Source of the DNA: Tragulus kanchil
Taxonomy: Eukaryota > Chordata > Mammalia > Artiodactyla > Tragulidae
NCBI GenBank assembly: GCA_022376925.1
Contig: JAIOJX010000026.1
Location: 201,290,400 to 201,354,399 of the forward strand
Length of the DNA stretch: 64,000 nt
Direction: 5' to 3'
Shown: piece by piece, positions 1 through 11,895 of the stretch
Layout: each line of letters starts with the position of its first letter
How positions within the stretch are numbered: the first letter of the stretch is position 1
Translations under genes and position numbers: made by a program
Notes under the pieces: generated by a model
Seen by the model: only the letters and a program-made list of their open reading frames with translations
Told to the model about the DNA's origin: nothing
Databases searched by the model: none

Positions 1-86
1 TTAAAGGTCAACTATACACGAGATTACATAATGGTAAGAGTCTATGAGGAGCATGTACTGATCACGAGCACGGAAACTTCACTCAG

Positions 87-345
87 CCAATCACGACAAT
101 GAGCACACGTCCCAGACAGCGCAAGACCGCGCCCCTCCTGCTCCCGCTAGGCGCCATCTTTGAAAGCCTGTGGCGATGTTCTCAAACTGAAGGTCGTAAG
201 GCGTGGTTAAGGTTCTCACAGTCCCAGTCAGGATGATGATATTCTCATGCTGGGAGCTCCGCCAAGCGCTATCTCAAATGTTACATTGTAGCATTCATGC
301 TTGGGAGGCTTAGGATGCGGCCGGGCCGACCCGCGGTCCCGGACA
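87..345. promoter_or_regulatory. CpG-rich block with NF-Y and YY1-type motifs, candidate promoter
   Basis: CpG density is clearly higher here than anywhere else in the AT-rich downstream region. Visible motifs: AGCCAATCA (NF-Y type, CCAAT at 87-91), a GC-rich stretch near 127-150, and CGCCATCTT at 152-160 (YY1 type). A second GC-rich patch is at about 315-342. No exon or gene product is recognisable, so it could be the promoter of an unidentified transcript or the 5' part of a retrocopy. It is at the window edge, so its left extent is unknown. Confidence 0.3.
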
Positions 346-559
346 GTCCATGAGTCTCTCTCCCTGAGATTTTCACACCTGGTGCTGGGAGGTAGAAAGC
401 TTGTCAGGATGAGTCGGAAGCTGACCCACAGAAAGCTGGGGCAACCACCCCAAAATGCTATAGTCTCCACTTTGAGCTGTCCTGGAGGCATCTTGGGATC
501 CCTCGAAGGAATGCTTGAGATAGAAGCTGTGGTTCAGATAGTCAACTGCATCTCTGTCA

Positions 560-2766
560 TTTGCACTCAAGAAAATCCCGACTAATATCATCCAGAAAAA
601 AAAAAGCCCTCAAAGGCTAAAGCCCCTCTCCATGGGAAGCAGCAGTTACTGAAAGCTTTGTACATAGTTTCGGGCATTCACAGTCACAGTCATGAATTCT
701 TTATGGCTTAGCCCTACCTGTGATTAGCATCAGTTGCGCGCCTCTGAGTTTATGAAGGTCAAATGCTCACAGGTTGTTTATTACTTCTCCTGGCAATAGT
801 GCTTGCTTTGCTGGGTGATCCTTTAGACATGTGTAAGAAAAACAGAAACTAGGACTCCTATTTGGATTTTTCCCCAAATAAACACATATACAAATATAGA
901 AATCACAACTTATGAAGTCAATCAATAAGGAAGCAAAAAAAAAAAAAAAGTACATGCCAGGTAGAGCACCCACCCGTAGCTGTGCAAATGTCCCCATGAA
1001 CAGAGAATTCATAAAAACAAGTGGGCAGAACAGAGAAAGATGATGTCATTGAACTATTGTCTTATCCTGAATATTACTTAAGTGATTGTAGTACTTCTCT
1101 GGTTAGGATAAGAAATGTCTAGGTTCTAATCTGGCAACATACATATCTGTAAACAACAAAACTCTGTAAAAGTTGAAAGTAAAATAAAAGTTAAAAAAAA
1201 ATGTCTAGGTTGTTGCAGGATCAATGGAATTGTAACTTAGGCTCTACAATTCACTTATCTGATTCTGTGTATTTTTATCAGTTCTGTGTTCAAGTGAAAA
1301 AAAATTCCCATCAAGGCTGTTGGGCAAGCTCCTGTCTTGTCTTTGGCCTGCACCTCTCGGCAGCCCTGTTCCCATGCCTCACATAGTACGTTGTGTCAGG
1401 AAGGTTAAGTAGCCAGACATTCTCAGGTCCATAGTGGTAGCACCTTGTACAAACCCACTTTGTTTTTTTTTAGTCCTGGAGTTGTGCTCAGCTGTACCTC
1501 ATACTCTTTTCTCTGAGCCTTCTGAGGTGCACCTTTGTCACAGGAGCCCCTCTGGGTGTGGACTTCAGATCTACCAGAAGGTGGGTCTGTGAGGGGTACC
1601 CTTTGGACATTTGCCTTGAAATCCTTCATCTTACAGAGAACCCTTTGGACTTGACTCTGTTAAAAAAGGGGGGGGGGGGGGAGCCTCAGTTTGCACTCAA
1701 GAAAATCCCGACTAATATCATCCAGAAAAAGCCCTCAAAGGCTAAAGCCCCTCTCCATGGGAAGCAGCAGTTACTGAAAGCTTTGTACATAGTTTCGGGC
1801 ATTCACAGTCACAGTCATGAATTCTTTATGGCTTAGCCCTACCTGTGATTAGCATCAGTTCGCGCCTCTGAGTTTATGAAGGTCAAATGCTCACAGGTTG
1901 TTTATTACTTCTCCTGGCAATAGTGCTTGCTTTGCTGGGTGATCCTTTAGACATGTGTAAGAAAAACAGAAACTAGGACTCCTATTTGGATTTTTCCCCA
2001 AATAAACACATATACAAATATAGAAATCACAACTTATGAAGTCAATCAATAAGGAAGCAAAAAAAAAAAAAAAGTACATGCCAGGTAGAGCACCCACCCG
2101 TAGCTGTGCAAATGTCCCCATGAACAGAGAATTCATAAAAACAAGTGGGCAGAACAGAGAAAGATGATGTCATTGAACTATTGTCTTATCCTGAATATTA
2201 CTTAAGTGATTGTAGTACTTCTCTGGTTAGGATAAGAAATGTCTAGGTTCTAATCTGGCAACATACATATCTGTAAACAACAAAACTCTGTAAAAGTTGA
2301 AAGTAAAATAAAAGTTAAAAAAAAATGTCTAGGTTGTTGCAGGATCAATGGAATTGTAACTTAGGCTCTACAATTCACTTATCTGATTCTGTGTATTTTT
2401 ATCAGTTCTGTGTTCAAGTGAAAAAAAATTCCCATCAAGGCTGTTGGGCAAGCTCCTGTCTTGTCTTTGGCCTGCACCTCTCGGCAGCCCTGTTCCCATG
2501 CCTCACATAGTACGTTGTGTCAGGAAGGTTAAGTAGCCAGACATTCTCAGGTCCATAGTGGTAGCACCTTGTACAAACCCACTTTGTTTTTTTTTAGTCC
2601 TGGAGTTGTGCTCAGCTGTACCTCATACTCTTTTCTCTGAGCCTTCTGAGGTGCACCTTTGTCACAGGAGCCCCTCTGGGTGTGGACTTCAGATCTACCA
2701 GAAGGTGGGTCTGTGAGGGGTACCCTTTGGACATTTGCCTTGAAATCCCTTCATCTTACAGAGAAC
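560..2766. repeat. Direct duplication 1 (copies 560-1641 and 1690-2766)
   Basis: Two near-identical ~1.08 kb copies. The linker 1642-1689 holds a fragment (CTTGACTCTGTTAA) that also occurs at about 2802, followed by a run of ~14 G. Copies differ mainly in A-run and C-run length (for example extra A near 600). Apart from a short L1-like tail at about 1100-1200 the unit has no recognisable gene. Confidence 0.95.
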
Positions 2767-3043
2767 ACTCAAGAATGTTCTAGGATCCTTTTGCCCTAGT
2801 TCCTTGACTCTGTTAAGCAGAGCCAGGCAGGACAGGGAGCCAGGAGGGGACAAAGGAGTTCTTCATACCTGGCAGAATCTTCACTCTAAGATGCTAGTAT
2901 CTTCTATGGTTGTAGCTAGATGTCCTCACATTGTTCTCTGACAAAAGTTGCGTAAATTTGACGGACTTGGGAAACTTTATTTGCCTCCAATGCTGTTATC
3001 TTCTGCTTTGTGAAAACCCATCTTTGGAGCAGGGGAAGGGTAA

Positions 3044-3256
3044 ACTGGTGGAGCTAGTGGTAAAGAACTCACCTGCCAATGAAGGAGACAAAAAGAGATG
3101 CAGGTTTGATCCCTGGGTCGGAAGATCCCCCGGAGGAGGAAATGGCAGTTCCCTCCGGTATTCTTGCCTGAAGAATCCCATGGACAGAGGATCCTGTAGG
3201 GCTGTGGTCCATGGGGTCAAACAGAGTTGGACATGACTGAAGTGACTCAGCACATA
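3044..3256 (+). mobile_element. Bov-tA/Bov-A type SINE
   Basis: Ruminant SINE recognised by TGGTAAAGAA, GATCCCTGGGT, TATTCTTGCCTG, TCCATGGGGTC and GTTGGACATGACTGA in order. Diverged at the 5' end. Confidence 0.85.
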
Positions 3257-3449
3257 TGCATGAACTGGCTGAAAGCAGCCTAAAGGTACAAGCTCCCAGT
3301 TAGAAGATAAATAAGTACTAGGGATGTCACGTACCACATACTAAATATTGCAACATGCTGTATATGACGTGTGAAAATTGTTAGGAGAGTGAATTCTAAG
3401 AGTTCTTATGATAAGGAAAGAACATTTTTTTCTTTTTCGCTTTATTTTA

Positions 3450-3600
3450 TATTTATGTGAGATGATGGATGTTCCCTGTCATTGAGGTCATCATTTCCTG
3501 ACATATAGAAGTCAGATCTCTATATTGTACACCTTTAACTTACACAGTACTGTGTGTCAATCACATCTCAATAAAACTAAAAGGGTACAAGAAAAAAGCT
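3450..3600 (+). mobile_element. L1 3' end fragment
   Basis: Typical L1 tail words in order: GAGATGATGGATG, TTGTACACCTTTAAC, CACATCTCAATAAAACTAAA. Repeated at 4556-4706 by duplication 2. Confidence 0.6.
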
Positions 3601-4149
3601 ATCTTTATAAAATGTAAACTTATATTTACTGAAACCTTGATTTTACAAATGAGAGAAATAGAAAAAAAAAGAGAGCGAGTCAGACCATGCACTTGATATG
3701 GTATCTGTCAGCATCTTTCTGTTGAACACATCATCTTCTCATTTTGACAAGCACACGACAAACGTTAACACTGCCTTCACCTTTGTGCTTTAACTGAAAC
3801 TTGATTTTGCCTGATGACAGTGTTCCTTATAACCGGTTCTCAAGAATAGACTACTCATATTCCATCCCTTCTTTAAACTTCACACCTTTACACTACAGTC
3901 ATATGTTGCTGCAGCACAGATTACCACAAGCATAGGAACTTCAAACACTTTTTGCCTTCCTACAAAGGGAAAAAAAGTTCTTCATACCTGGCCCCTTAAG
4001 ATTAGTCTTCTATGGTTGTAGCTAGATGTCCTCACCTTGTTCTCTGACAACAGTTGCGTAAATTTGACGGACTTGGGAAACTTTATTTGCCTCCAATGCT
4101 GTTATCTTCTGCTTTGTGAAAACCCATCTTTGGAGCAGGGGAAGGGTAA

Positions 4150-4362
4150 ACTGGTGGAGCTAGTGGTAAAGAACTCACCTGCCAATGAAGGAGACAAAAA
4201 GAGATGCAGGTTTGATCCCTGGGTCGGAAGATCCCCCGGAGGAGGAAATGGCAGTTCCCTCCGGTATTCTTGCCTGAAGAATCCCATGGACAGAGGATCC
4301 TGTAGGGCTGTGGTCCATGGGGTCAAACAGAGTTGGACATGACTGAAGTGACTCAGCACATA
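4150..4362 (+). mobile_element. Bov-tA/Bov-A type SINE, duplicate copy
   Basis: Second copy of the element at 3044-3256, carried by duplication 2. Confidence 0.85.
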
Positions 4363-5014
4363 TGCATGAACTGGATGAAAGCAGCCTAAAGGTACAAGCT
4401 CCCAGTTAGAAGATAAATAAGTACTAGGGATGTCACGTACCACATACTAAATATTGCAACATGCTGTATATGACGTGTGAAAATTGTTAGGAGAGTGAAT
4501 TCTAAGAGTTCTTATGATAAGGAAAGAACATTTTTTTCTTTTTCGCTTTATTTTATATTTATGTGAGATGATGGATGTTCCCTGTCATTGAGGTCATCAT
4601 TTCCTGACATATAGAAGTCAGATCTCTATATTGTACACCTTTAACTTACACAGTACTGTGTGTCAATCACATCTCAATAAAACTAAAAGGGTACAAGAAA
4701 AAAGCTATCTTTATAAAATGTAAACTTATATTTACTGAAACCTTGATTTTACAAATGAGAGAAATAGAAAAAAAAAGAGAGCGAGTCAGACCATGCACTT
4801 GATATGGTATCTGTCAGCATCTTTCTGTTGAACACATCATCTTCTCATTTTGACAAGCACACGACAAACGTTAACACTGCCTTCACCTTTGTGCTTTAAC
4901 TGAAACTTGATTTTGCCTGATGACAGTGTTCCTTATAACCGGTTCTCAAGAATAGACTACTCATATTCCATCCCTTCTTTAAACTTCACACCTTTACACT
5001 ACAGTCATATGTTG

Positions 5015-5560
5015 CTGCAGCACAGATTACCACAAGCATAGCAACTTCAAACAACGCCTAATTATTAGCTCACCATTATGCAGTCAGCAGTTTAGAAGGG
5101 TCTGACTGAATTCTCTGCTTTGGGCCTCACGGGCTGAAGTCAAGTTGCTGTCCCAACTTAGCTCTTATCTGGGGATTCTGGGAAAGGATCTGCTTCCAAG
5201 CACATCCAGGCTGTTTGCAGAATTTGGTTCCTTGTGGTCTTCATTTCCTTGCTGGCTGTCATGTGGAGGCAACTCTTGGCTCCTAGAGACTTTCTCTGGT
5301 CCTGGCATGAAGTCCCACTCTTTCTTCAAAGCCAACAATGGGTGTGAATCCCCACCACACTTTCTGACTTCCTCTCTTGCTAGTTTCTGGAGCACATTTT
5401 CTGCTTTCAGAGAACTTACCTGTCTGAGTCTAGGCTACCAGTAGATTCTCTGACCTGGGACTTTAATCACATCTGCAAAATCCTTTCAGAGCAGACCCCA
5501 GAAAAGTGTTTGATTGGATAGATAGGGCACAGGACTCTTGAGGGAGGGATCATCCTTAGA
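5015..5560 (-). mobile_element. LTR-like mammalian repeat, family uncertain
   Basis: Begins with GCTGCAGCACAGATTACCACAAGC, shortened here to the typical pattern of a minus-strand MaLR/ERVL-type LTR end, then AGTTTAGAAGGGTCTGACTG and TCTGCTTCCAAGCACATC. No retroviral gene is present. The copy at 6153-6663 is from duplication 3. Confidence 0.35.
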
Positions 5561-7255
5561 ATTTTGTCCGCCATGGCTATCAACTTAGAAGCATTTTAGC
5601 CCCCTTGAGGGTCTTGGGTTAATGTGGAAACCTCCACAGCAGGGTTGTGTGGTTTCTCCTAGGGTAACTTCAGGTTTCAGAGTTATCTGCTGCTCACTGT
5701 TTGGATTTTGTCCATCACACTTCTTCGTCCTCTCATTTTTGTCTTCTTTGAGCTGGGCAGAGGGTTTAGAGGTTCTTTTTACTTTCTTGTGAGGCTAAAA
5801 TATTCTTTAAAAATTATGTTTGTGGAAATTTATGTAGGATCTAAATATGTTTCAATAGGCCTTCCACAATCTCATCTAGGGAAAAGTTATTTTTCAAGAC
5901 CTTGATGGGTGCCCTCTGGAACATGCATGTTAATATGCTGGCAAAATATTAAAGATAACTTTGTGTGTAATAGAATAGGTATAATTCTATTTTCTGCATT
6001 AGATCTAATTTTGATTATTGAAAGATAAACCATGGTGTCAAGATTTCAATTTCAGGGCTTCCCTGGAGGTCCAGTGGGTAAGAACACTGTCTTGCGGTGC
6101 AAGGGACACCGGTTCGATCCTTGACCTGGGAAAATCCCACGTGCCACGGAGTAACAACGCCTAATTATTAGCTCACCATTATGCAGTCAGCAGTTTAGAA
6201 GGGTCTGACTGAATTCTCTGCTTTGGGCCTCACGGGCTGAAGTCAAGTTGCTGTCCCAACTTAGCTCTTATCTGGGGATTCTGGGAAAGGATCTGCTTCC
6301 AAGCACATCCAGGCTGTTTGCAGAATTTGGTTCCTTGTGGTCTTCATTTCCTTGCTGGCTGTCATGTGGAGGCAACTCTTGGCTCCTAGAGACTTTCTCT
6401 GGTCCTGGCATGAAGTCCCACTCTTTCTTCAAAGCCAACAATGGGTGTGAATCCCCACCACACTTTCTGACTTCCTCTCTTGCTAGTTTCTGGAGCACAT
6501 TTTCTGCTTTCAGAGAACTTACCTGTCTGAGTCTAGGCTACCAGTAGATTCTCTGACCTGGGACTTTAATCACATCTGCAAAATCCTTTCAGAGCAGACC
6601 CCAGAAAAGTGTTTGATTGGATAGATAGGGCACAGGACTCTTGAGGGAGGGATCATCCTTAGAATTTTGTCCGCCATGGCTATCAACTTAGAAGCATTTT
6701 AGCCCCCTTGAGGGTCTTGGGTTAATGTGGAAACCTCCACAGCAGGGTTGTGTGGTTTCTCCTAGGGTAACTTCAGGTTTCAGAGTTATCTGCTGCTCAC
6801 TGTTTGGATTTTGTCCATCACACTTCTTCGTCCTCTCATTTTTGTCTTCTTTGAGCTGGGCAGAGGGTTTAGAGGTTCTTTTTACTTTCTTGTGAGGCTA
6901 AAATATTCTTTAAAAATTATGTTTGTGGAAATTTATGTAGGATCTAAATATGTTTCAATAGGCCTTCCACAATCTCATCTAGGGAAAAGTTATTTTTCAA
7001 GACCTTGATGGGTGCCCTCTGGAACATGCATGTTAATATGCTGGCAAAATATTAAAGATAACTTTGTGTGTAATAGAATAGGTATAATTCTATTTTCTGC
7101 ATTAGATCTAATTTTGATTATTGAAAGATAAACCATGGTGTCAAGATTTCAATTTCAGGGCTTCCCTGGAGGTCCAGTGGGTAAGAACACTGTCTTGCGG
7201 TGCAAGGGACACCGGTTCGATCCTTGACCTGGGAAAATCCCACGTGCCACGGAGT
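5050..7255. repeat. Direct duplication 3 (copies 5050-6152 and 6153-7255), seamless
   Basis: Two 1,103-base copies abut with no linker, so this is a perfect head-to-tail tandem by eye. The left copy cuts a CHR SINE in the middle and the right copy continues it, showing that the right copy is joined to the true downstream flank. Confidence 0.95.
6055..6152 (+). mobile_element. CHR-type SINE, head only (cut by duplication 3)
   Basis: tRNA-derived head GGGCTTCCCTGGAGGTCCAG with B-box-like GGTTCGATCC. It stops abruptly where the left copy of duplication 3 ends; the complete element is at 7158-7464. Confidence 0.85.
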
Positions 7256-7464
7256 GGCTGGACCAATGTGTCCAATTACTGAGCCGGAGCTCTGGAGCGC
7301 ATGCGCCCAGAGCCGGTGCTCTGTGACAACAGGGACCACCGCGATGGGAGGCCCACACCGGCAAAAAAACAAAGATGGATGAAACTGAATAAATGAAAGA
7401 CCAATAGAAGCGGCCCGCCCGTTCCGCTCCCTCCCCAACCCGCCCCCCGCCGAAAAAAAAAATG
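7158..7464 (+). mobile_element. CHR-type SINE, full length
   Basis: Artiodactyl tRNA-derived SINE: head GGGCTTCCCTGG, GGTTCGATCC, then AGAGCCGGTGCTCTG and GGGAGGCCCACAC, with an A-rich tail. Flanked by a 9-bp target-site duplication TCAATTTCA (7149-7157 and 7465-7473). Confidence 0.9.
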
Positions 7465-7566
7465 TCAATTTCATGACTTCAAGAGACTCACTAGCCATCA
7501 AGTTATCTATTGTTCTTCAGTCTGTGTTCAGAGTAATATTACAAAGGATTCAGATATTATCACACT

Positions 7567-8278
7567 GGTTTTTTAGTTGAAGTATAATTGACTAACAATA
7601 CTATCTCAGTGTTAGGTATGTAACATACTGATTTACTGTTTTAATAGACTATATCCCATATAAGTAATTATAAAATATTGTGTACATTCCCTGTGATATA
7701 TATTACATTCTTATATCCTCCTTATTTTATACAGAGTAGTTTGTATCTCTTAGTCCCTACAATTTTGACCCTCCCCACTCACCTCTCCCCTCCAGTTAAA
7801 AGTTAGTTTGTTCTCTGTATCTGCTTTTGTTTTATTTGTTCATTTGCTTTATCTTTTAGATTCTACATATAAGAGAAAAACACATAGTATTTGCCTTTCT
7901 CTGACTTATTTCGCTAAGGTGGATGAACCCTCTGGGCCCATCCATGTTGTTGCAAATGGCAAAACTTCATTCTGTTTTAGCACTGGGTAAAATTCCATTG
8001 TATATATACGCCACATCTTTATCCATTCATCAGTTCATAGACAGTTATTTTGCTTCCATATCTTGGCAACTGCAAGTAAAGGTACTGTGAATATTGGGGT
8101 TCATGTATCTTCAAATCAGTGTTTTTACTTTTGGTGGGTTATATCCAGAGTAGAACTGCTGAATCATGTGGTAGTTCTATTTTTAATTTTTGAGAAACTT
8201 CCATACTATTTTTTATAGTGGTTGTACTAATTTATATTCCTACCAACAGTGCACTTGGTTCTCCATTCTCTACATTTT
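7567..8278 (-). mobile_element. L1 fragment (3' UTR and end of ORF2), reverse orientation
   Basis: Reverse complement of the L1 3' end, recognised by TTAGTTGAAGTATAATTGAC, CATCCATGTTGTTGCAAATG, TATCCATTCATCAG, and the CCTACCAACAGTGCAC word. Decayed, no open frame. The left copy is cut by duplication 4. Confidence 0.8.
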
Positions 8279-8319
8279 ATGGTGTCAAGAAGGCTCCTGA
8301 GGCCATGGCTGGTAACCCG

Positions 8320-8565
8320 GATCCTTGACCTGGGAAAATCCCACGTGCCACGGAGTGGCTGGACCAATGTGTCCAATTACTGAGCCGGAGCTCTGGAGCG
8401 CATGCGCCCAGAGCCGGTGCTCTGTGACAACAGGGACCACCGCGATGGGAGGCCCACACCGGCAAAAAAACAAAGATGGATGAAACTGAATAAATGAAAG
8501 ACCAATAGAAGCGGCCCGCCCGTTCCGCTCCCTCCCCAACCCGCCCCCCGCCGAAAAAAAAAATG
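8320..8565 (+). mobile_element. CHR-type SINE, tail part, duplicate copy
   Basis: Repeats the 3' part of the element at 7158-7464 through duplication 4; the head is missing because the right copy starts inside the element. Confidence 0.88.
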
Positions 8566-8667
8566 TCAATTTCATGACTTCAAGAGACTCACTAGCCATC
8601 AAGTTATCTATTGTTCTTCAGTCTGTGTTCAGAGTAATATTACAAAGGATTCAGATATTATCACACT

Positions 8668-9435
8668 GGTTTTTTAGTTGAAGTATAATTGACTAACAAT
8701 ACTATCTCAGTGTTAGGTATGTAACATACTGATTTACTGTTTTAATAGACTATATCCCATATAAGTAATTATAAAATATTGTGTACATTCCCTGTGATAT
8801 ATATTACATTCTTATATCCTCCTTATTTTATACAGAGTAGTTTGTATCTCTTAGTCCCTACAATTTTGACCCTCCCCACTCACCTCTCCCCTCCAGTTAA
8901 AAGTTAGTTTGTTCTCTGTATCTGCTTTTGTTTTATTTGTTCATTTGCTTTATCTTTTAGATTCTACATATAAGAGAAAAACACATAGTATTTGCCTTTC
9001 TCTGACTTATTTCGCTAAGGTGGATGAACCCTCTGGGCCCATCCATGTTGTTGCAAATGGCAAAACTTCATTCTGTTTTAGCACTGGGTAAAATTCCATT
9101 GTATATATACGCCACATCTTTATCCATTCATCAGTTCATAGACAGTTATTTTGCTTCCATATCTTGGCAACTGCAAGTAAAGGTACTGTGAATATTGGGG
9201 TTCATGTATCTTCAAATCAGTGTTTTTACTTTTGGTGGGGTTATATCCAGAGTAGAACTGCTGAATCATGTGGTAGTTCTATTTTTAATTTTTTGAGAAA
9301 CTTCCATACTATTTTTTTATAGTGGTTGTACTAATTTATATTCCTACCAACAGTGCACTTGGCTTCTCCATTCTCTACATTTTTGCCAACACTTGTTATT
9401 TCTTGTCTTTTTGACAATAACATTCTGGCAGGCAT
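8668..9435 (-). mobile_element. L1 fragment, reverse orientation, duplicate copy with true flank
   Basis: Second copy of the L1 at 7567-8278; it continues further, to about CATTCTGGCAGGCATGAGC, which the left copy lacks. Confidence 0.8.
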
Positions 9436-9451
9436 GAGCACATTGATTTTT

Positions 9452-11595
9452 CATAGCTCAGGGCTATGAAATGGTCAGTCTTGAAACAGAGGATTTGGTT
9501 CATAACTGAGTGTCTGCTTTAAAGAGGAAGATGTGCTGACCCTTTCAGCAGTATCTTTCAGGGTAAAAGTGATGAATGTGTTGATTGCTGTGATAGACTG
9601 CAGACATGGCTACTATTATTTGAATCCCTTTGCAATGCGACTTTGTAGCTCTTTGCATCAAGAGGTGGAGCTGATCTACCCTTTCCTTGACTCAACTTGT
9701 GACTTGCTTTGACCAATAGAATGCAAACAAGGTGACATCATGCCTGGTCTCCAGTGACTGTGCCTACTGGCCTACCCTTCTGGAACTTTCTGGAGCCACC
9801 AGTGAACAAGCCCAGAATCCCATGCTGCCAAATCCAGAAATAGAGATGGATTTCAGGTGCTTGAGAAAACACAGCCGAGATCCGGAGAAATGTAGGTTCC
9901 CAAGGAAAATATTAGTGGCTGTTATCTGAAGACAGTAAGTTTGGGGTTGGTTTGTTCTACTAGCATAGTTCCATTTCTCTTCTGAGGCAGGTTCAAAGGG
10001 CAAGTCCCACCCTGTTCTTTAGTAGCAACATTAAATAGGGACCTGAGGCAAAGATTCCTCTCAGGAACTTTGCAAGCATGTTTCATTTATTTCAGTAATG
10101 TACAAATTTTCTTTCTGTGATAGATACACATAGATTTTATGTAACTTACTTAAGAATGATAGTTAAATGTCTCAAAATTTTATTCCCATTCATTTTTCCC
10201 CTCTCTGAGTGAAAATAAAAACTAAATGTGTGATAAGCTCTAAGTGCTTCAGAAGAAAAATTGAGTGTTTAAAAGTCTCCTGAATGTCTAAGTTTTCCAA
10301 ATGCTCCAGTATTGCTATTACATAGCTTTGGCCAAATCGGGACAGGGGGAGGGTCTGAAATATCTGAATAACATAAAAGTCTCTTTGGTCTTATAATACT
10401 AATAGTTGATTTCTTTTTTTAAGTAACATTTATAACTTTTAAATTGTAAGATATGGGCATTATTCTTCACTCCTGGCCTCCCAGCCCATTTTATGCACAA
10501 GGGACCAAGACTCTGAGAGATGTGCATAGCTCAGGGCTATGAAATGGTCAGTCTTGAAACAGAGGATTTGGTTCATAACTGAGTGTCTGCTTTAAAGAGG
10601 AAGATGTGCTGACCCTTTCAGCAGTATCTTTCAGGGTAAAAGTGATGAATGTGTTGATTGCTGTGATAGACTGCAGACATGGCTACTATTATTTGAATCC
10701 CTTTGCAATGCGACTTTGTAGCTCTTTGCATCAAGAGGTGGAGCTGATCTACCCTTTCCTTGACTCAACTTGTGACTTGCTTTGACCAATAGAATGCAAA
10801 CAAGGTGACATCATGCCTGGTCTCCAGTGACTGTGCCTACTGGCCTACCCTTCTGGAACTTTCTGGAGCCACCAGTGAACAAGCCCAGAATCCCATGCTG
10901 CCAAATCCAGAAATAGAGATGGATTTCAGGTGCTTGAGAAAACACAGCCGAGATCCGGAGAAATGTAGGTTCCCAAGGAAAATATTAGTGGCTGTTATCT
11001 GAAGACAGTAAGTTTGGGGTTGGTTTGTTCTACTAGCATAGTTCCATTTCTCTTCTGAGGCAGGTTCAAAGGGCAAGTCCCACCCTGTTCTTTAGTAGCA
11101 ACATTAAATAGGGACCTGAGGCAAAGATTCCTCTCAGGAACTTTGCAAGCATGTTTCATTTATTTCAGTAATGTACAAATTTTCTTTCTGTGATAGATAC
11201 ACATAGATTTTATGTAACTTACTTAAGAATGATAGTTAAATGTCTCAAAATTTTATTCCCATTCATTTTTCCCCTCTCTGAGTGAAAATAAAAACTAAAT
11301 GTGTGATAAGCTCTAAGTGCTTCAGAAGAAAAATTGAGTGTTTAAAAGTCTCCTGAATGTCTAAGCTTTCCAAATGCTCCAGTATTGCTATTACATAGCT
11401 TTGGCCAAATCGGGACAGGGGGAGGGTCTGAAATATCTGAATAACATAAAAGTCTCTTTGGTCTTATAATACTAATAGTTGATTTCTTTTTTTAAGTAAC
11501 ATTTATAACTTTTAAATTGTAAGATATGGGCATTATTCTTCACTCCTGGCCTCCCAGCCCATTTTATGCACAAGGGACCAAGACTCTGAGAGATG
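9452..11595. repeat. Direct duplication 5 (copies 9452-10522 and 10525-11595)
   Basis: Two 1,071-base copies separated by two bases. Near-identical by eye; one T/C difference is at about 10293 versus 11366. Contains an LTR-like fragment and unassigned sequence. Confidence 0.95.
9590..9930 (+). mobile_element. MaLR-like LTR fragment, family uncertain
   Basis: Contains TGACTTGCTTTGACCAATAG and a following GTGACATCATGCC, typical of ancient mammalian LTRs of the MLT1 group. No coding remnants. Repeated at 10663-11003 by duplication 5. Confidence 0.35.
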
Positions 11596-11690
11596 AAGTC
11601 ACTTGGCTTAATGGTAGTGATATAGCATTTTCCCATTACCACTTGACACCTAAATCCATGCTTTTTCCACATGTTAATAAGTGATTCTTG

Positions 11691-11895
11691 TTTGCTGTTT
11701 AGTCTCTTCAGTTGTGTCTGACTCTTTTGCGACCCCATGAACTGTAGCCTGCCAGGCTCCTATGTCCATGGGGTTTCCCAGGCAGGAATAGTGGAGTAGG
11801 TGGCCATTTTCTTCACCAGGGGATCTTATCAACCTAAAAATTGAACCCATGCATTTGCAGGTGGATTCTTGATCACTGAGCCACTTGGGAAGCCT
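11691..11895 (-). mobile_element. Bov-A type SINE
   Basis: Reverse orientation: TCAGTTGTGTCTGACTC, CGACCCCATGAACTGTAG, GCCAGGCTCC, CCACTTGGGAAGCC in order. Confidence 0.88.

Larger units (their letters stand above)
2857..5053. repeat. Direct duplication 2 (copies 2857-3947 and 3976-5053)
   Basis: The offset is 1,106 bases through the body. The start of the right copy is garbled and lacks bases found in the left copy near 2870-2900. It contains a Bov-type SINE and an L1 3' tail, both therefore present twice. Confidence 0.95.
7219..9383. repeat. Direct duplication 4 (copies 7219-8278 and 8320-9383)
   Basis: Offset 1,101. The 41-base linker 8279-8319 resembles neither flank, except that its first ~12 bases match about 7135. 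Copies differ in T, A and G run lengths (for example GGTGGG versus GGTGGGG). Covers the CHR SINE tail and an L1 fragment. Confidence 0.95.

Noticed and set aside
1655..1682. Poly-G run as a G-quadruplex element
   Set aside because: It lies exactly in the junction of duplication 1, is missing from the other copy's context, and is better explained as low-quality sequence.
2931..4342. Repeated ~100-codon frames suggesting a two-gene family
   Set aside because: Both are the same Bov-type SINE and its flank, doubled by duplication 2.
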